A stretch of 64,000 nucleotides of DNA from Nannocystis sp. (GTDB lineage: Bacteria; Myxococcota_A; Polyangia; Nannocystales; Nannocystaceae). Within the stretch, counting starts at the first letter, position 1; each line of letters opens with the position of its first letter. Below the pieces are notes generated by a model, which saw nothing but the letters and a program-made list of their open reading frames with translations, did no database searches and was not told the origin of the DNA. This document shows, piece by piece, positions 27,256-35,722 of this stretch. The DNA lies in contig NZ_JADJNN010000002.1 in assembly GCF_016714285.1 (NCBI RefSeq), positions 581,001 to 645,000 of the forward strand, read 5' to 3'. The translations under genes were made by a program, and so were the position numbers.

Positions 27256-28857
27256 ATGGCCGCCCCGGACAGCTCGCGAGCGCCGCCCCGCGGGGGCGAC
27301 CCGGACGCGACTCAGGTTCGCGGCGGGCCGGGTCGCTCGGTGCGCATCCAGTTCGACTCGCCCGACGACCTGATCGGCCACACGCTCAACGACCGCTACA
27401 AGATCCTTGAGCAGCTCGGCTCGGGCGGGATGGGCACCGTGTATCTGGCCGAGCATGTGCTGATCAACAAGCGCGTGGCGATCAAGGTGCTGAGCCCGAG
27501 CCACGCGCGCAAGCCGGACGAGGTGGAGCGCTTCCTCCGGGAGGCTCGCGCGGCGTCGCGGATCCGCCAGCAGAACGTCGTCGACATCACCGACTTCGGC
27601 TACACGAGCGGCGGCCTGGCCTTCCTGGTGATGGAGCACCTCGAGGGCGAGGACCTGGCGACGACCAGCAACCGCGACGGCGCGCTGCCGTGGCGCCGCG
27701 CGGTGCACATCACCCGGCAGATCTGCGCCGCCCTCGAGGCTGCGCACACGCAGGGGGTGATCCACCGCGACATGAAGCCGGAGAACGTGTTCCGCGTGCG
27801 CCGCGGTGACGACCCCGACTTCATCAAGGTGCTCGACTTCGGGATCGCCAAGATCATCGATGAGTACGGCACGGAGCAGCCATCAAACACCAACAGCGGC
27901 CTGATGGGCACGCCGGAGTACGTCGCGCCGGAGCTGATCCGCGGGCTGCCGCCGGACGCCCGGGTCGACATCTACGCGGTCGGCGTGATCCTCTACCGCT
28001 TGCTCACCGGGCGGGTGCCCTTCGCGGGCGAGAGCTTCATGGCGACGCTGACGCAGCACCTGATGGAGGAGGTGCGATCGACCCGCGAGGCGGCGCCGGA
28101 TCGCGAGATCCCGGAGAGCCTCGACGCGATCTGTCTCAAGAGCCTGGCCAAGGATCGGGACCAGCGCTACGCGACGATCGGCGAGATGCACCAGGCGCTC
28201 GCGGCCATCGAGGCCAACGCGCGGCCGGTCATGATCGTCAGTCAGGACCCGCCGCGGCGCGGGCTGCCGCTCTTGCTCGCGCTCGTCGGGGTGATCGTGG
28301 TCGCCGCCGTGGTCCTGTGGGCGTACGCGGCCGGTCGTGAGTCGGTGCCCGAGGTCGTCGCGGTCGCTCCGCCCGCGCCGGTGCCTGAACCGAAGGACAT
28401 GTCCTCGAAGACCGGTCCGAAGGTACAGGTTGTCACGCCGGTGCCCGAGCCTGTGCCGGTGCCCGAGCCTGCGCCGGTGCCGCCCGTAGAACCGGGAGAG
28501 GCGCCGGATCTCGTGGGGGAGGACCCGGAGGTGGGGGGAGACGAGGAGGATGCGAAGGGCAAGAGCAAGCGGCCGGGGGTGCGGGCGCCGCTGCCGGACC
28601 GGTTGACCTCGATCGAGCTAGCGGGCGGGATGAGCAAGCTGGCGGCGCGGGTGAAGACGGAGTGCTCGGGTTACGCGATGCGCAACATGGCGGTGGGGCT
28701 GCGGGTGGAGGTGGGGGCGAACGGCAAGGTGAAGTCGGCGACGCCGATGGGGCTGCAGTCGGGCGCGCTGGGTGGTTGTGTGGCGAAGGTGGCGAAGACG
28801 GCGAAGTACCGGGCGGCGCGCGACGGCGCGGAGTTCGAGTACACCTTCCGGATGTAG
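27256..28857 (+). CDS. Hanks-type Ser/Thr kinase with single membrane segment and AgmX/PglI-like C-terminal domain
   Basis: 533 residues from ATG 27256. The kinase domain (about 47-320) is complete: glycine loop GSGGMG (55-60), ATP Lys77 (VAIKVL), catalytic D172 (HRDMKPENVF), DFG at 194-196, and GTPEYVAPE activation segment. A membrane helix (about 336-357, PLLLALVGVIVVAAVVLWAYA) is followed by a Pro/Val/Glu-rich linker that includes a copy of the palindromic element (28395-28404, read as KDMSS). The last 90 residues (GGMSKLAARVKTECSGYAMRNM...KYRAARDGAEFEYTFRM) match the myxobacterial AgmX/PglI-type C-terminal domain pattern. The extracytoplasmic domain may sense an envelope signal or bind a partner. 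Confidence 0.93.
   Translation: MAAPDSSRAPPRGGDPDATQVRGGPGRSVRIQFDSPDDLIGHTLNDRYKILEQLGSGGMGTVYLAEHVLINKRVAIKVLSPSHARKPDEVERFLREARAASRIRQQNVVDITDFGYTSGGLAFLVMEHLEGEDLATTSNRDGALPWRRAVHITRQICAALEAAHTQGVIHRDMKPENVFRVRRGDDPDFIKVLDFGIAKIIDEYGTEQPSNTNSGLMGTPEYVAPELIRGLPPDARVDIYAVGVILYRLLTGRVPFAGESFMATLTQHLMEEVRSTREAAPDREIPESLDAICLKSLAKDRDQRYATIGEMHQALAAIEANARPVMIVSQDPPRRGLPLLLALVGVIVVAAVVLWAYAAGRESVPEVVAVAPPAPVPEPKDMSSKTGPKVQVVTPVPEPVPVPEPAPVPPVEPGEAPDLVGEDPEVGGDEEDAKGKSKRPGVRAPLPDRLTSIELAGGMSKLAARVKTECSGYAMRNMAVGLRVEVGANGKVKSATPMGLQSGALGGCVAKVAKTAKYRAARDGAEFEYTFRM
28395..28404. repeat. GGACATGTCC core in kinase linker
   Basis: Perfect 10-bp palindrome GGACATGTCC, read in frame as KDMSS. The same decamer is at 22716-22725, 58590-58599 and, with flanking GAG/CTC, 21808-21822 in the WD40 kinase. 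Confidence 0.6.
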
Positions 28858-28882
28858 TCGGCGGCTGCTAGGGTGCGGCGCC

Positions 28883-29650
28883 ATGAAGCTGCGCGGTCGT
28901 CGAGCTCTGGTCACGGGTGCGAGCAGTGGGATCGGTCGGGCGATCGCGCTGCGTTTCGCGGAGGAGGGGGCCCATGTGGCGATCACGGGGCGTCGGGCGG
29001 CGCGGCTGGCCGAGACGGCGGCGACGGCCCGCACGCATGGGGTGACGGTGCTGGAGATCGTGGCCGAGCACACGCGGCCGGCGGACAACGCCAGCGCGGT
29101 CGAGCAGGCGGTGGCGGGGCTCGGCGGGCTCGACATCCTGGTCAACGCGGCGGGGGTGATCGGCAACGACTCGATCTCGCCGCCGCGGCCGGACGAGTGG
29201 CGACGGCTCCTCGATTGCAACCTCGAGGCCGTCTACGACCTCACGCATCGGGCCACGCCGCACATCATCGCGGGCGTGCGCGGGTCGATCGTCAACCTCT
29301 CGAGCGTGGCGGGGCTGCGGCCCTACGCCAACCTGCTCGGCTACTGCGTGAGCAAGGCGGCGATCAACACCCTGACGCAGTGTCTGGCGCTCGAGCTGGC
29401 GCCGCATGGGGTGCGGGTCAACGCGATCAATCCGGGGGTGGTGGTGAGCGAGCTGCACGTGACCGGGAACGCGGTCAGCGACTACGCGGCGTTCCTCGAG
29501 CGGGCTCGCAGCACGCACCCGCTGGGTCGGCCGGGGCAGCCGGAGGAGATCGCGGCATTGGCGGCCTTCCTCGTCAGCGACGAGGCCGGGTGGATCACGG
29601 GCGGGCTGCACGTCATCGACGGCGGGCGCACGCTGACCTCGCTGCGCTGA
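28883..29650 (+). CDS. SDR-family NAD(P)-dependent oxidoreductase
   Basis: Classical short-chain dehydrogenase, 255 residues from ATG 28883. TGASSGIG (11-18) binds the cofactor; NAAG at 88-91; the catalytic triad is Ser140 or Ser141 (NLSSVAG), Tyr154 and Lys158 (YCVSK). NPGVVVSELHVTGN and DEAGWITGGLHVIDGGRT close the fold as in 3-oxoacyl-ACP-reductase-like SDRs. After TG-x3-GIG the second strand ends GRRA, which suggests NADPH use, but this is only a guess. Substrate unknown. The start is 25 bp after the kinase stop; the genes may be co-transcribed. Confidence 0.93.
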   Translation: MKLRGRRALVTGASSGIGRAIALRFAEEGAHVAITGRRAARLAETAATARTHGVTVLEIVAEHTRPADNASAVEQAVAGLGGLDILVNAAGVIGNDSISPPRPDEWRRLLDCNLEAVYDLTHRATPHIIAGVRGSIVNLSSVAGLRPYANLLGYCVSKAAINTLTQCLALELAPHGVRVNAINPGVVVSELHVTGNAVSDYAAFLERARSTHPLGRPGQPEEIAALAAFLVSDEAGWITGGLHVIDGGRTLTSLR

Positions 29651-29716
29651 GCGGCGCAGACGACCGCGGATGGCGTCCAGCTGTCGCTGCAGACGTGGAA
29701 GTCGAGGCTTGATTGG

Positions 29717-30562
29717 TCAGCCGGCTCGCGGGCGCAGCTGGAGGACGTAGTTGTCGCGCAGGAGCGGGGGCTCGGCGACCAGCTCGAAGCCGGCGAGGGC
29801 GAGCTCTCGCAGGATCTCTGCCTTGCCGGCGCGTACGTGGCTGAGGACCCACGCGGGGCTGCGACCGGGCTCGCGCTGGAAGTCGATCACCCACAGCGAG
29901 CCGCCAGGGCGCAGGGCCTGGCGCAGCGAGGCGAGGACGTGCTGCGGGTACTCGAGGTGGTGGTACACGTCGCTCATGAAGACGAGGTCGACGCTGGCGG
30001 GCGGGAGCTCGGCGCTGCGATCGCTGGCCTGGATCAGCTGGACCTGGGTGAGTCCAGCGCGCGCGATCTTCTTGCGGATGTGGGCGAGGAACGCGGGGAT
30101 GAGGTCGACGGCGTAGACGGTGCCGGTGGGTCCGACGGCCTCGGCGAAGGCGACGGTGAACAGGCCGGTGCCGGCGCCGAGGTCGGCGATCGCCATGCCC
30201 GGGCGCAGCGCGAGGGCGCGGACGATCTCGGCGCGGTGGTCGTGGACCTCGCGGCCGTCGCGTTCGAAGCGGCGGGCCCAGCGAGGGGCGGCGCCGCGGG
30301 CCCGGTAGGGGGCGTTGATGCGGGGGTCGTTGCTGCGGGTCTCGGCGAGGCGGGGGTCGGGGGTGGTCGGCGGTGCGGCGAGCGGTGCGGTGGGCGGGGC
30401 GGTGGCGGGGGCCTCGGTGGTGGTCTTGGGTAGGATGTCCGTCGGGACAGGTGCTTTGGGACCTGTCGAAACGGTCATGTCCTGGAGGACAGGCGATGGT
30501 GGCGGCGGCGGCGGGGCGCAGGCGAGGAGGGCGGCGGCGAGGAGGGCGGCGCGTGGGGTCAT
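29717..30562 (-). CDS. class I SAM-dependent methyltransferase with lipoprotein-type N terminus
   Basis: 281 residues from ATG 30562. The N terminus reads LLAAALLACAPP, a lipobox with Cys15, and then a Pro/Thr/Ala linker (about 16-75). Residues 80-281 are a methyltransferase: AIADLGAGTGLFTVAF (SAM-binding motif I), VYAVDLIPAFLAHIRKKI (motif II with Asp), VDLVFMSDVYHHLEYPQHVLASLRQALRPGGSLWVIDF (motifs post-II and III). A periplasmic SAM enzyme would be odd; either the protein is truly exported, or the start is later (the mature domain would then begin near ARRFERDG). The linker region 30436-30494 holds three elements of the palindromic family. Its start overlaps the stop of the upstream TIGR03032 gene by 4 bp. 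Confidence 0.85.
   Translation of the reverse strand: MTPRAALLAAALLACAPPPPPPSPVLQDMTVSTGPKAPVPTDILPKTTTEAPATAPPTAPLAAPPTTPDPRLAETRSNDPRINAPYRARGAAPRWARRFERDGREVHDHRAEIVRALALRPGMAIADLGAGTGLFTVAFAEAVGPTGTVYAVDLIPAFLAHIRKKIARAGLTQVQLIQASDRSAELPPASVDLVFMSDVYHHLEYPQHVLASLRQALRPGGSLWVIDFQREPGRSPAWVLSHVRAGKAEILRELALAGFELVAEPPLLRDNYVLQLRPRAG
30436..30494. repeat. cluster of palindromic elements in methyltransferase linker
   Basis: Elements at 30436-30452 (TGTCCGTCGGGACAGGT), 30459-30469 (half copy GGGACCTGTCG) and 30476-30494 (CATGTCCTGGAGGACAGGC). They encode much of the Pro-rich linker, including PVLQDM and PVPTD on the minus strand. Confidence 0.7.
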
Positions 30563-31599
30563 GGCTCGCCGATGGTGATGGTCCGCTGGATCTCGTCGGA
30601 CTGGAGGCCGAGGGCCATCGGGCGCTGCACGCCCGGGAGGGCGGCGACATCGTAGAGCTCCTCGACGACGCCGTCGAGGCGCAGCCAGTGGACGGCGTCG
30701 CCGCTGCGCAGGTCGATGACCATGAGGCCGCAGCGCGGCTCGGCCCCGCGGGCGCTCAGTTGTTCGCCGAGCTCGAGGTCGGCGAAGGTCCGGCTGCGGC
30801 GCAGCTTGGACAGGCCGACGACGGCGTGGTCGCCGACGATGCAGAGGCCGCGCGCGTAGCCGGGGAGGAAGGCGACGCGCTCGAAGCGGCCGCGTTCGCG
30901 GTCGACCCAGCCGAGCTGGCCGCTGCCGGCCTCGAGCAGCCACAGCCGTCCGTCGTGGAGGCGCGGCGAGTGGGGCATCGACAGGCCCTCGCACACGGGT
31001 TCGCTGGTGCGGAGGTCGTAGACGCAGCCGCCGCTGCGTCGGTGGTCACGCCAGCCGTCGGCGACGTCGCTGCGGCCGACGAGGGTGGCGAAGGCGGGGG
31101 CGCCGTGCTCGAGGGCGAGGCCGTTGAGGTGGCAGCGGTCCTCGGCGGCGAGGCGGGAGATGAAGGGAGGGCGCCAGAGCGGGACGAAGCTGGCGCGTTC
31201 GGACAGGGTGGCGACGCAGGAGAACAGGGTGTTGACGAACACGACCTGGTGGTCGCGGGTGACGGCGAGGTCGTGGACGTCGAGGTCGCCGGTGGTGTAG
31301 GCGACGCGTGGGATGTAGAGGCGGTCGTGGCCGTCCTGGACGTGGCCGGCGGGGAGGGCGTTCTCGAGGCGCCAGACCTGGAACAGCGTGCTGAGCCACA
31401 GCGAGTCGTGGTGGGCGCAGAGGCCCATGCAGCGGCTGAAGCTGCGCTCGAAGAGGGAGAGGCGGCGGTCGGGATGGCGGCCGAGGAGGAACAGCTTGCC
31501 GGCCTGGTAGGTCGTGAAGGCCAGGCTCGTGTCGTGGTCGGCGAGCCAGCCGGGCAGGCCGCGGGAGCTGAGGATCTCGAGGCGGGCGTCGCTCGGCAT
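30559..31599 (-). CDS. TIGR03032 family protein
   Basis: 346 residues, family of unknown function found in cyanobacteria and myxobacteria, predicted beta-propeller. The family N terminus SSRGLPGWLADHDTSLAFTTYQAGKLFLLG is clear, as are FERSFSRCMGLC, LYIPRVAYTTGDLDVHDLA, FVNTLFSCVATL, HLNGLALEHGAP and GLSMPHSPRLHDGRLWLLEAGSG, which are the recurring blade motifs. Length is normal. It is upstream of, and overlaps by 4 bp, the methyltransferase-like lipoprotein; co-expression may reflect a joint role, but the function of neither is known. Confidence 0.9.
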   Translation of the reverse strand: MPSDARLEILSSRGLPGWLADHDTSLAFTTYQAGKLFLLGRHPDRRLSLFERSFSRCMGLCAHHDSLWLSTLFQVWRLENALPAGHVQDGHDRLYIPRVAYTTGDLDVHDLAVTRDHQVVFVNTLFSCVATLSERASFVPLWRPPFISRLAAEDRCHLNGLALEHGAPAFATLVGRSDVADGWRDHRRSGGCVYDLRTSEPVCEGLSMPHSPRLHDGRLWLLEAGSGQLGWVDRERGRFERVAFLPGYARGLCIVGDHAVVGLSKLRRSRTFADLELGEQLSARGAEPRCGLMVIDLRSGDAVHWLRLDGVVEELYDVAALPGVQRPMALGLQSDEIQRTITIGEP

Positions 31600-31615
31600 C
31601 GGCGCGGAGACGATT

Positions 31616-34204
31616 TCAGAGCGTCACGTTCTTGTCGAGGTCCAGGGCGATGCGGAGGGTGGTGATGCCGTCGCTGTACACCTGGAAGGCGTTCATGACG
31701 CCCTTGTCGACGAAGCCGCCGCCGCTGAGGTTGGCCTCGACGGCGCCCTTGCTGCCGGTGATGGTGAGCTCGTGGCTGACGCGGGTGAGCGCGAGCAGGT
31801 CGCGGCGGGCGAGCACGATCGTGTTGTCGCCGTCGGCGAGGTCGATCTCCTCGAGGCTGACGAGCTCGTTGTCGGGGCGGGTGCTGAGGTCGAGGGTGAG
31901 GCCGGCGCCGGTGATGCGGAGGAGGTCGTGGCCCTCGCCGCCGTCGACGCGGCGGAAGGCGAGGTCGATGACGCGGACCTCGTCGCTGCCGTCGCCGCAG
32001 TAGACGATGTCGGCGCCGCCCATGCCGGTGATCACGTCGTCGCCGCGGCCGGCGACGAAGATCTCGGGCGCGTCGGTGCCGGCGAGGTTGTCGGGGCCGC
32101 TGCCGCCGACCGAGCGGGCGAGGTGACTGAAGTCGCCGCCGAACACCGCGTAGCTGCGGCCGGCGCCGTCGCCCTTGGTGTCGTTGCCGAAGGCGCCGAC
32201 GATGACATCGGCGAAGCCGTCGCCGTTGACGTCGCCGGCGCCAGCGAGGGCGAAGCCGGAGTAGTCGTCGCTGACCTCGCCGTCGATCGCAAAGCCGCCG
32301 TCGCCGTTGCTGATGACGCCCAGCGGGGTGAGCTGGGTGTCCGGCTTGCCGAACACGACGTAGCTGCGGCCCGAGGCGTCGCCCATCGGGTTGGAGCCGT
32401 AGGCGCCGATGATGATGTCGTCGTAGCCGTCGCCGTTGACGTCGCCGGCGCCGTCGACCGAAAAGCCGCTGTAGTCGCGGACCTGCTGGCCGTCCATGGC
32501 GAGGCCGCCGACGCCCATGGTGACGGCGGCCAGCTTCACGGCCTCGGTGGATTTCTTGCCGAACACGAGGTAGCTGCGGCCCGCGTCCTTGCTCCCCGCG
32601 TCGGCCAGCGGCGCGCCGACCAGCAGGTCGGCGAGGCCGTCGCCGTTGAAGTCACCCGCGCCGCCGACGGCCTGGCCGGCGACGTCGAAGGCCAGCTCGC
32701 CGTCGATCGCAAAGCCGCCGAGCCCGCCCGCGACCTTCTTCAGGTCGACCGGGGTCGCGCTGGCCTTGCCGAACACGACGTAGGCCCGACCGGCGGTGTC
32801 GGCGACGATGTCCGAGCCGTAGGCGCCGACGATGACGTCGTCGAGGCCGTCGCCGTTGACGTCGCCCGCGCCCGCGACCGCGCTGCCGGCGAAGTCGAAG
32901 GCGGCCTCGCCGTTGATGGTGAAGCCGCCGCCCGAGCCGGCGCTGATGTCCTTGAGCGCGGTGGGTTTGCCGGCGTCGCGGCCGAACACCACGTAGGCGC
33001 GGCCGGACAGGATGCCGTTGGGTTCGGCCCCGTAGGCGCCGATGACCAGGTCGGCGAGGCCGTCGCCGTTGACGTCGCCGGCTCGCTGGACGCTGTGTCC
33101 GGCGAAGTGCTGACTGGCCTCGCCGACGATCTGGAAGCCGCCCTCGCCGAGGGCGACGAGCTCGAGGAACACGGGGGTGCTGTCGGCCTTGCCGAACACG
33201 ACGTAGGCGGCGCCGGACGCGATGCCGTTGGTCGCCGCCTTGGGCGCGCCGATCAGGATGTCGGGGATGCCGTCGCCGTTGACGTCGCCGGCGCCGCTGA
33301 CGGAGGTCCCAGCGATGTCGCCGGCGGCCTCGCCGGTGATCTCGAAGCCGGCGTTCAGGTCCTCGAGCTTGGCGAGCAGGACTGGATCGCCGGCGCTGCG
33401 CCCGAACACCACGTAGGCCCGTCCGGTGTTGCCGGCGGCGCTCGGCGAGGCGACCAGCAGGTCGCCGAAGCCGTCCTTGTTGAGGTCGCCGATGTGGTGC
33501 ACGGCGCGGCCGGAGTAGTCGTCCGCGGTGGCGCCGTCGATCGCGAAGCCGCGCTTGCCCGCGGCGATCGCAGCGAGCGGGATCGCGGTCGGGCTCAGCG
33601 AGACCTTCACGATCGTGCTCGCGAAGCCGTCCTTGCCGTCGTAGATCTTGTACTTGAAGCTATCGTCGCCCCACAGGTCGCTGGGCGGCTGGTAGGTGAA
33701 GGAGCCGTCGGGCGGCATGGTCAGGTCGGCGCCGTTGGCGGTGATCGGGTCGGACGCGATCACGGTCAGGGGGTCGCCGTCGGGGTCGTAGTCGTTCTTC
33801 AGCACGCCCATGGCGGCGTCGGGGGCGAGCACCTGCCTGGCCTTGCCGACGTAGGTGTCGCTCAGGGCCACCGGCGCCTGGTTGCCGCCGGTGCCGGTGT
33901 CCGTGGTGGCGCCGCTGGTGTCGCTGTCGCTGTCGCTGTCGCTCGTGCTGGGGCCGGCGCTGGTCGGCGCCGTGGTGGATGCGTCGCCGCCGGTCGGGGT
34001 GTCCGTGGTGGGCCCGGGGTCGCTGGTCATCACGCCGGTGTCGAGGGGGCCGGAGGTCGGCGTGGTCGTCGCCTCGCTCGTGCTGCTCGAGTTGCCGGCC
34101 TCGGTCGTGACAGCGGGGAGGTCGTCGCCACACCCGGAGAGACCGCCCATGGCCGTGATCACGGCCCAAACCCGGCCGACTCGGCGAAGCGAGGCACGCT
34201 GCAT
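31616..34204 (-). CDS. surface lipoprotein with seven FG-GAP repeats and Ca-binding motifs
   Basis: 862 residues, integrin-alpha-like beta propeller of unknown ligand. Lipobox GGLSGCGDD, Cys25; Thr/Ser/Asp-rich linker (about 30-108, with an SDSDSDSD run); a cadherin-like/VCBS-type domain (about 110-205, NDYDPDGDPLTVIASDP and GSFTYQPPSDLWGDDSFKYKI). Then seven repeats, each with a D-x-N-x-D-G calcium site, for example GAGDVNGDGIPDILIGAP and GAGDFNGDGLADLLVGAP, plus a YVVFGK-type strand. After the propeller lies an RTX-like short stretch (GRGDDVITGMGGADIVYCGDG) and a C-terminal beta domain. It is divergent from a second Ser/Thr-rich lipoprotein at 34359. A role in adhesion or predation is plausible but inferred. 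Confidence 0.93.
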   Translation of the reverse strand: MQRASLRRVGRVWAVITAMGGLSGCGDDLPAVTTEAGNSSSTSEATTTPTSGPLDTGVMTSDPGPTTDTPTGGDASTTAPTSAGPSTSDSDSDSDTSGATTDTGTGGNQAPVALSDTYVGKARQVLAPDAAMGVLKNDYDPDGDPLTVIASDPITANGADLTMPPDGSFTYQPPSDLWGDDSFKYKIYDGKDGFASTIVKVSLSPTAIPLAAIAAGKRGFAIDGATADDYSGRAVHHIGDLNKDGFGDLLVASPSAAGNTGRAYVVFGRSAGDPVLLAKLEDLNAGFEITGEAAGDIAGTSVSGAGDVNGDGIPDILIGAPKAATNGIASGAAYVVFGKADSTPVFLELVALGEGGFQIVGEASQHFAGHSVQRAGDVNGDGLADLVIGAYGAEPNGILSGRAYVVFGRDAGKPTALKDISAGSGGGFTINGEAAFDFAGSAVAGAGDVNGDGLDDVIVGAYGSDIVADTAGRAYVVFGKASATPVDLKKVAGGLGGFAIDGELAFDVAGQAVGGAGDFNGDGLADLLVGAPLADAGSKDAGRSYLVFGKKSTEAVKLAAVTMGVGGLAMDGQQVRDYSGFSVDGAGDVNGDGYDDIIIGAYGSNPMGDASGRSYVVFGKPDTQLTPLGVISNGDGGFAIDGEVSDDYSGFALAGAGDVNGDGFADVIVGAFGNDTKGDGAGRSYAVFGGDFSHLARSVGGSGPDNLAGTDAPEIFVAGRGDDVITGMGGADIVYCGDGSDEVRVIDLAFRRVDGGEGHDLLRITGAGLTLDLSTRPDNELVSLEEIDLADGDNTIVLARRDLLALTRVSHELTITGSKGAVEANLSGGGFVDKGVMNAFQVYSDGITTLRIALDLDKNVTL

Positions 34205-34358
34205 ACACCCACAGTAACCGAGCTACCGGGGCCCGGGGGGAGCGCGGACTTGAGCGCCCTTGCGGGTGGGTGACCTGCCTTCGCTGGCCCCTGACAGGAA
34301 GTGGCGCTCGGACGCGCGCTCGCGCATCATGGGGGACAATTTCGCCCGGAGATCTCCC

Positions 34359-35627
34359 ATGACGCGCGCTTCGATGAGCTGGCTCCTCGCCCCCCTGGCC
34401 CTGTCCCTCGCCTGCGGTGACTCTGGAGGCGCGAGCGCGAGCGCGAGTGACGGCCTGAGTGACAGCGCCAGCAACATCACGAGCGTGAGCGAGAGCGCGA
34501 CCACCCCGACGACCTCGGGCGCCTCGGCGAGCGCGAGCGCAGGGGACACGACGCAGGGCAGCATGAGCGGCGACTCGCAGAGCAGCGGCGACGCGAGCAG
34601 CGGCGATGTCTCGGACAGCGCGAGCGAGGGCACGACCTCGGGCGCGAGCACCGGCGCGGTCGCCAGCACGGGCGGGCCGGGCGAGAGCAGCGGCGGCGAG
34701 AGCAGCACCGGCAGCGGGCCGACCCCGTGTCAGGTCGAGAAGACGAAGATCGTGCCGACACCCTCCGACGTGCTGCTGGTGCTCGACAAGTCGGGCAGCA
34801 TGTCGATGCAGAAGTGGGACCACGACGACAACCCGCAGACGCCCACCGTGACCCGCTGGTACAGCCTCCACGGGGTGGTCGAGTCGGTCGTCACCAAGTT
34901 CAACAAGACGGTGAACTTCGGCGTGAAGCTCTACCCGAAGATCGACGCCGGCTCGTACGAGAACGTCGGCGCCTGCATCGTCAACCCGGGCGTCGAGGTG
35001 GAGATCGCCCCGATGAACGCCGCGGGCGTGCTCGCCGGCATCCCCGCGGCTGACTTTGCGGTGCTCGGCGGCACGCCGATGGAGTCGGGGCTGAAGGCGG
35101 CCTACACCTACTTGCAAGCGCTCGACCCCAACAAGCAGCGCTTCGCCCTCATGGTCGCCGACGGCGAGATCAGCAAGACCTGCGCCGGTGAGGTGTACAA
35201 GGAGGCGCTCGGGCTGGTGAAGACGGCCCACGACATGGGCATCCCCACCTACGTGGTCGGCATCGACGTCGATCCGATGGTCAGCGCGGACCTGCAGTCG
35301 CTGGCGACCGCTGGCGGCAAGCTAAACCCCAACAACCCGCAGGGCTTCTACGAGACGACCAGCCAGATCGAGCTCCAGGCCGCGTTGCAGCAGATCGTCG
35401 ACGACACGCTCAGCTGCGTGATCGACGTGACTCCCGAGCCCAGCGAGCCCGAGCTCTTCGAGGTGTGGATCAAGCAGTCCCAGGTCCCCGCCGCGGTCAA
35501 CTGCGCCAAGGACAGCGGCTGGGTGTGGACCAAGCCGTACATGCAGATCGAGCTGTGCGGCCAGGCCTGCCTCGACCTCAAGAAGTCGGGCGAGGTCGAG
35601 GCCCGCTACTTCTGCGAGGCCGGCTGA
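34359..35627 (+). CDS. VWA-domain surface lipoprotein with Ser-rich linker
   Basis: 422 residues from ATG 34359, with GGAGA 7 nt upstream. The signal ends SLAC, Cys19, followed by GDSGG and a Ser/Ala/Gly-rich linker of about 110 residues (ASASAS, SSGDASSGDVSDSAS). The VWA fold (about 135-350) has a complete MIDAS motif DKSGSMS (D-x-S-x-S), a Thr in GGTPMESGL, and Asp in MVADGEISK. Cys pairs (CQVEK, GACIV, TCAGEV, LSCVID, NCAKD, LCGQACLD) suggest disulfides. Functionally a metal-dependent ligand-binding surface protein. The linker and lipobox context parallel the proteins at 16874 and 31616. Confidence 0.9.
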   Translation: MTRASMSWLLAPLALSLACGDSGGASASASDGLSDSASNITSVSESATTPTTSGASASASAGDTTQGSMSGDSQSSGDASSGDVSDSASEGTTSGASTGAVASTGGPGESSGGESSTGSGPTPCQVEKTKIVPTPSDVLLVLDKSGSMSMQKWDHDDNPQTPTVTRWYSLHGVVESVVTKFNKTVNFGVKLYPKIDAGSYENVGACIVNPGVEVEIAPMNAAGVLAGIPAADFAVLGGTPMESGLKAAYTYLQALDPNKQRFALMVADGEISKTCAGEVYKEALGLVKTAHDMGIPTYVVGIDVDPMVSADLQSLATAGGKLNPNNPQGFYETTSQIELQAALQQIVDDTLSCVIDVTPEPSEPELFEVWIKQSQVPAAVNCAKDSGWVWTKPYMQIELCGQACLDLKKSGEVEARYFCEAG

Positions 35628-35670
35628 GCTATCCGGCGGTGGCCAGGCAGCGGCGGCAGCCTTAAATTGC

Positions 35671-35695
35671 CGCGCCCGGCTCGGGGCCGGGCGCG
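35671..35695 (+). terminator. stem-loop terminator of the VWA lipoprotein gene
   Basis: Perfect 10-bp stem CGCGCCCGGC / GCCGGGCGCG (35671-35680 and 35686-35695) with loop TCGGG, 44 bp past the stop codon. There is no T-run, and it faces the convergent gene at 35723. Confidence 0.6.
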
Positions 35696-35697
35696 CT

Positions 35698-35719
35698 CAC
35701 CTGTCCCATGGGTCAGGTG
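35698..35719. repeat. interspersed palindrome between convergent genes
   Basis: CACCTGTCCCATGGGTCAGG (plus two bases) is a near-perfect palindrome of the CCTGTCC-N4-GGACAGG family, 4 bp from the stop of the host-attachment-family gene. Confidence 0.75.
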
Positions 35720-35722
35720 TTC

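Noticed and set aside
31514..34273. 919-codon open frame antisense to the FG-GAP lipoprotein gene
   Set aside because: It mirrors the repeats of the real gene and is rich in Ala/Gly/Val/Asp as expected of antisense frames in GC-rich DNA. No start-site signal or domain is seen.
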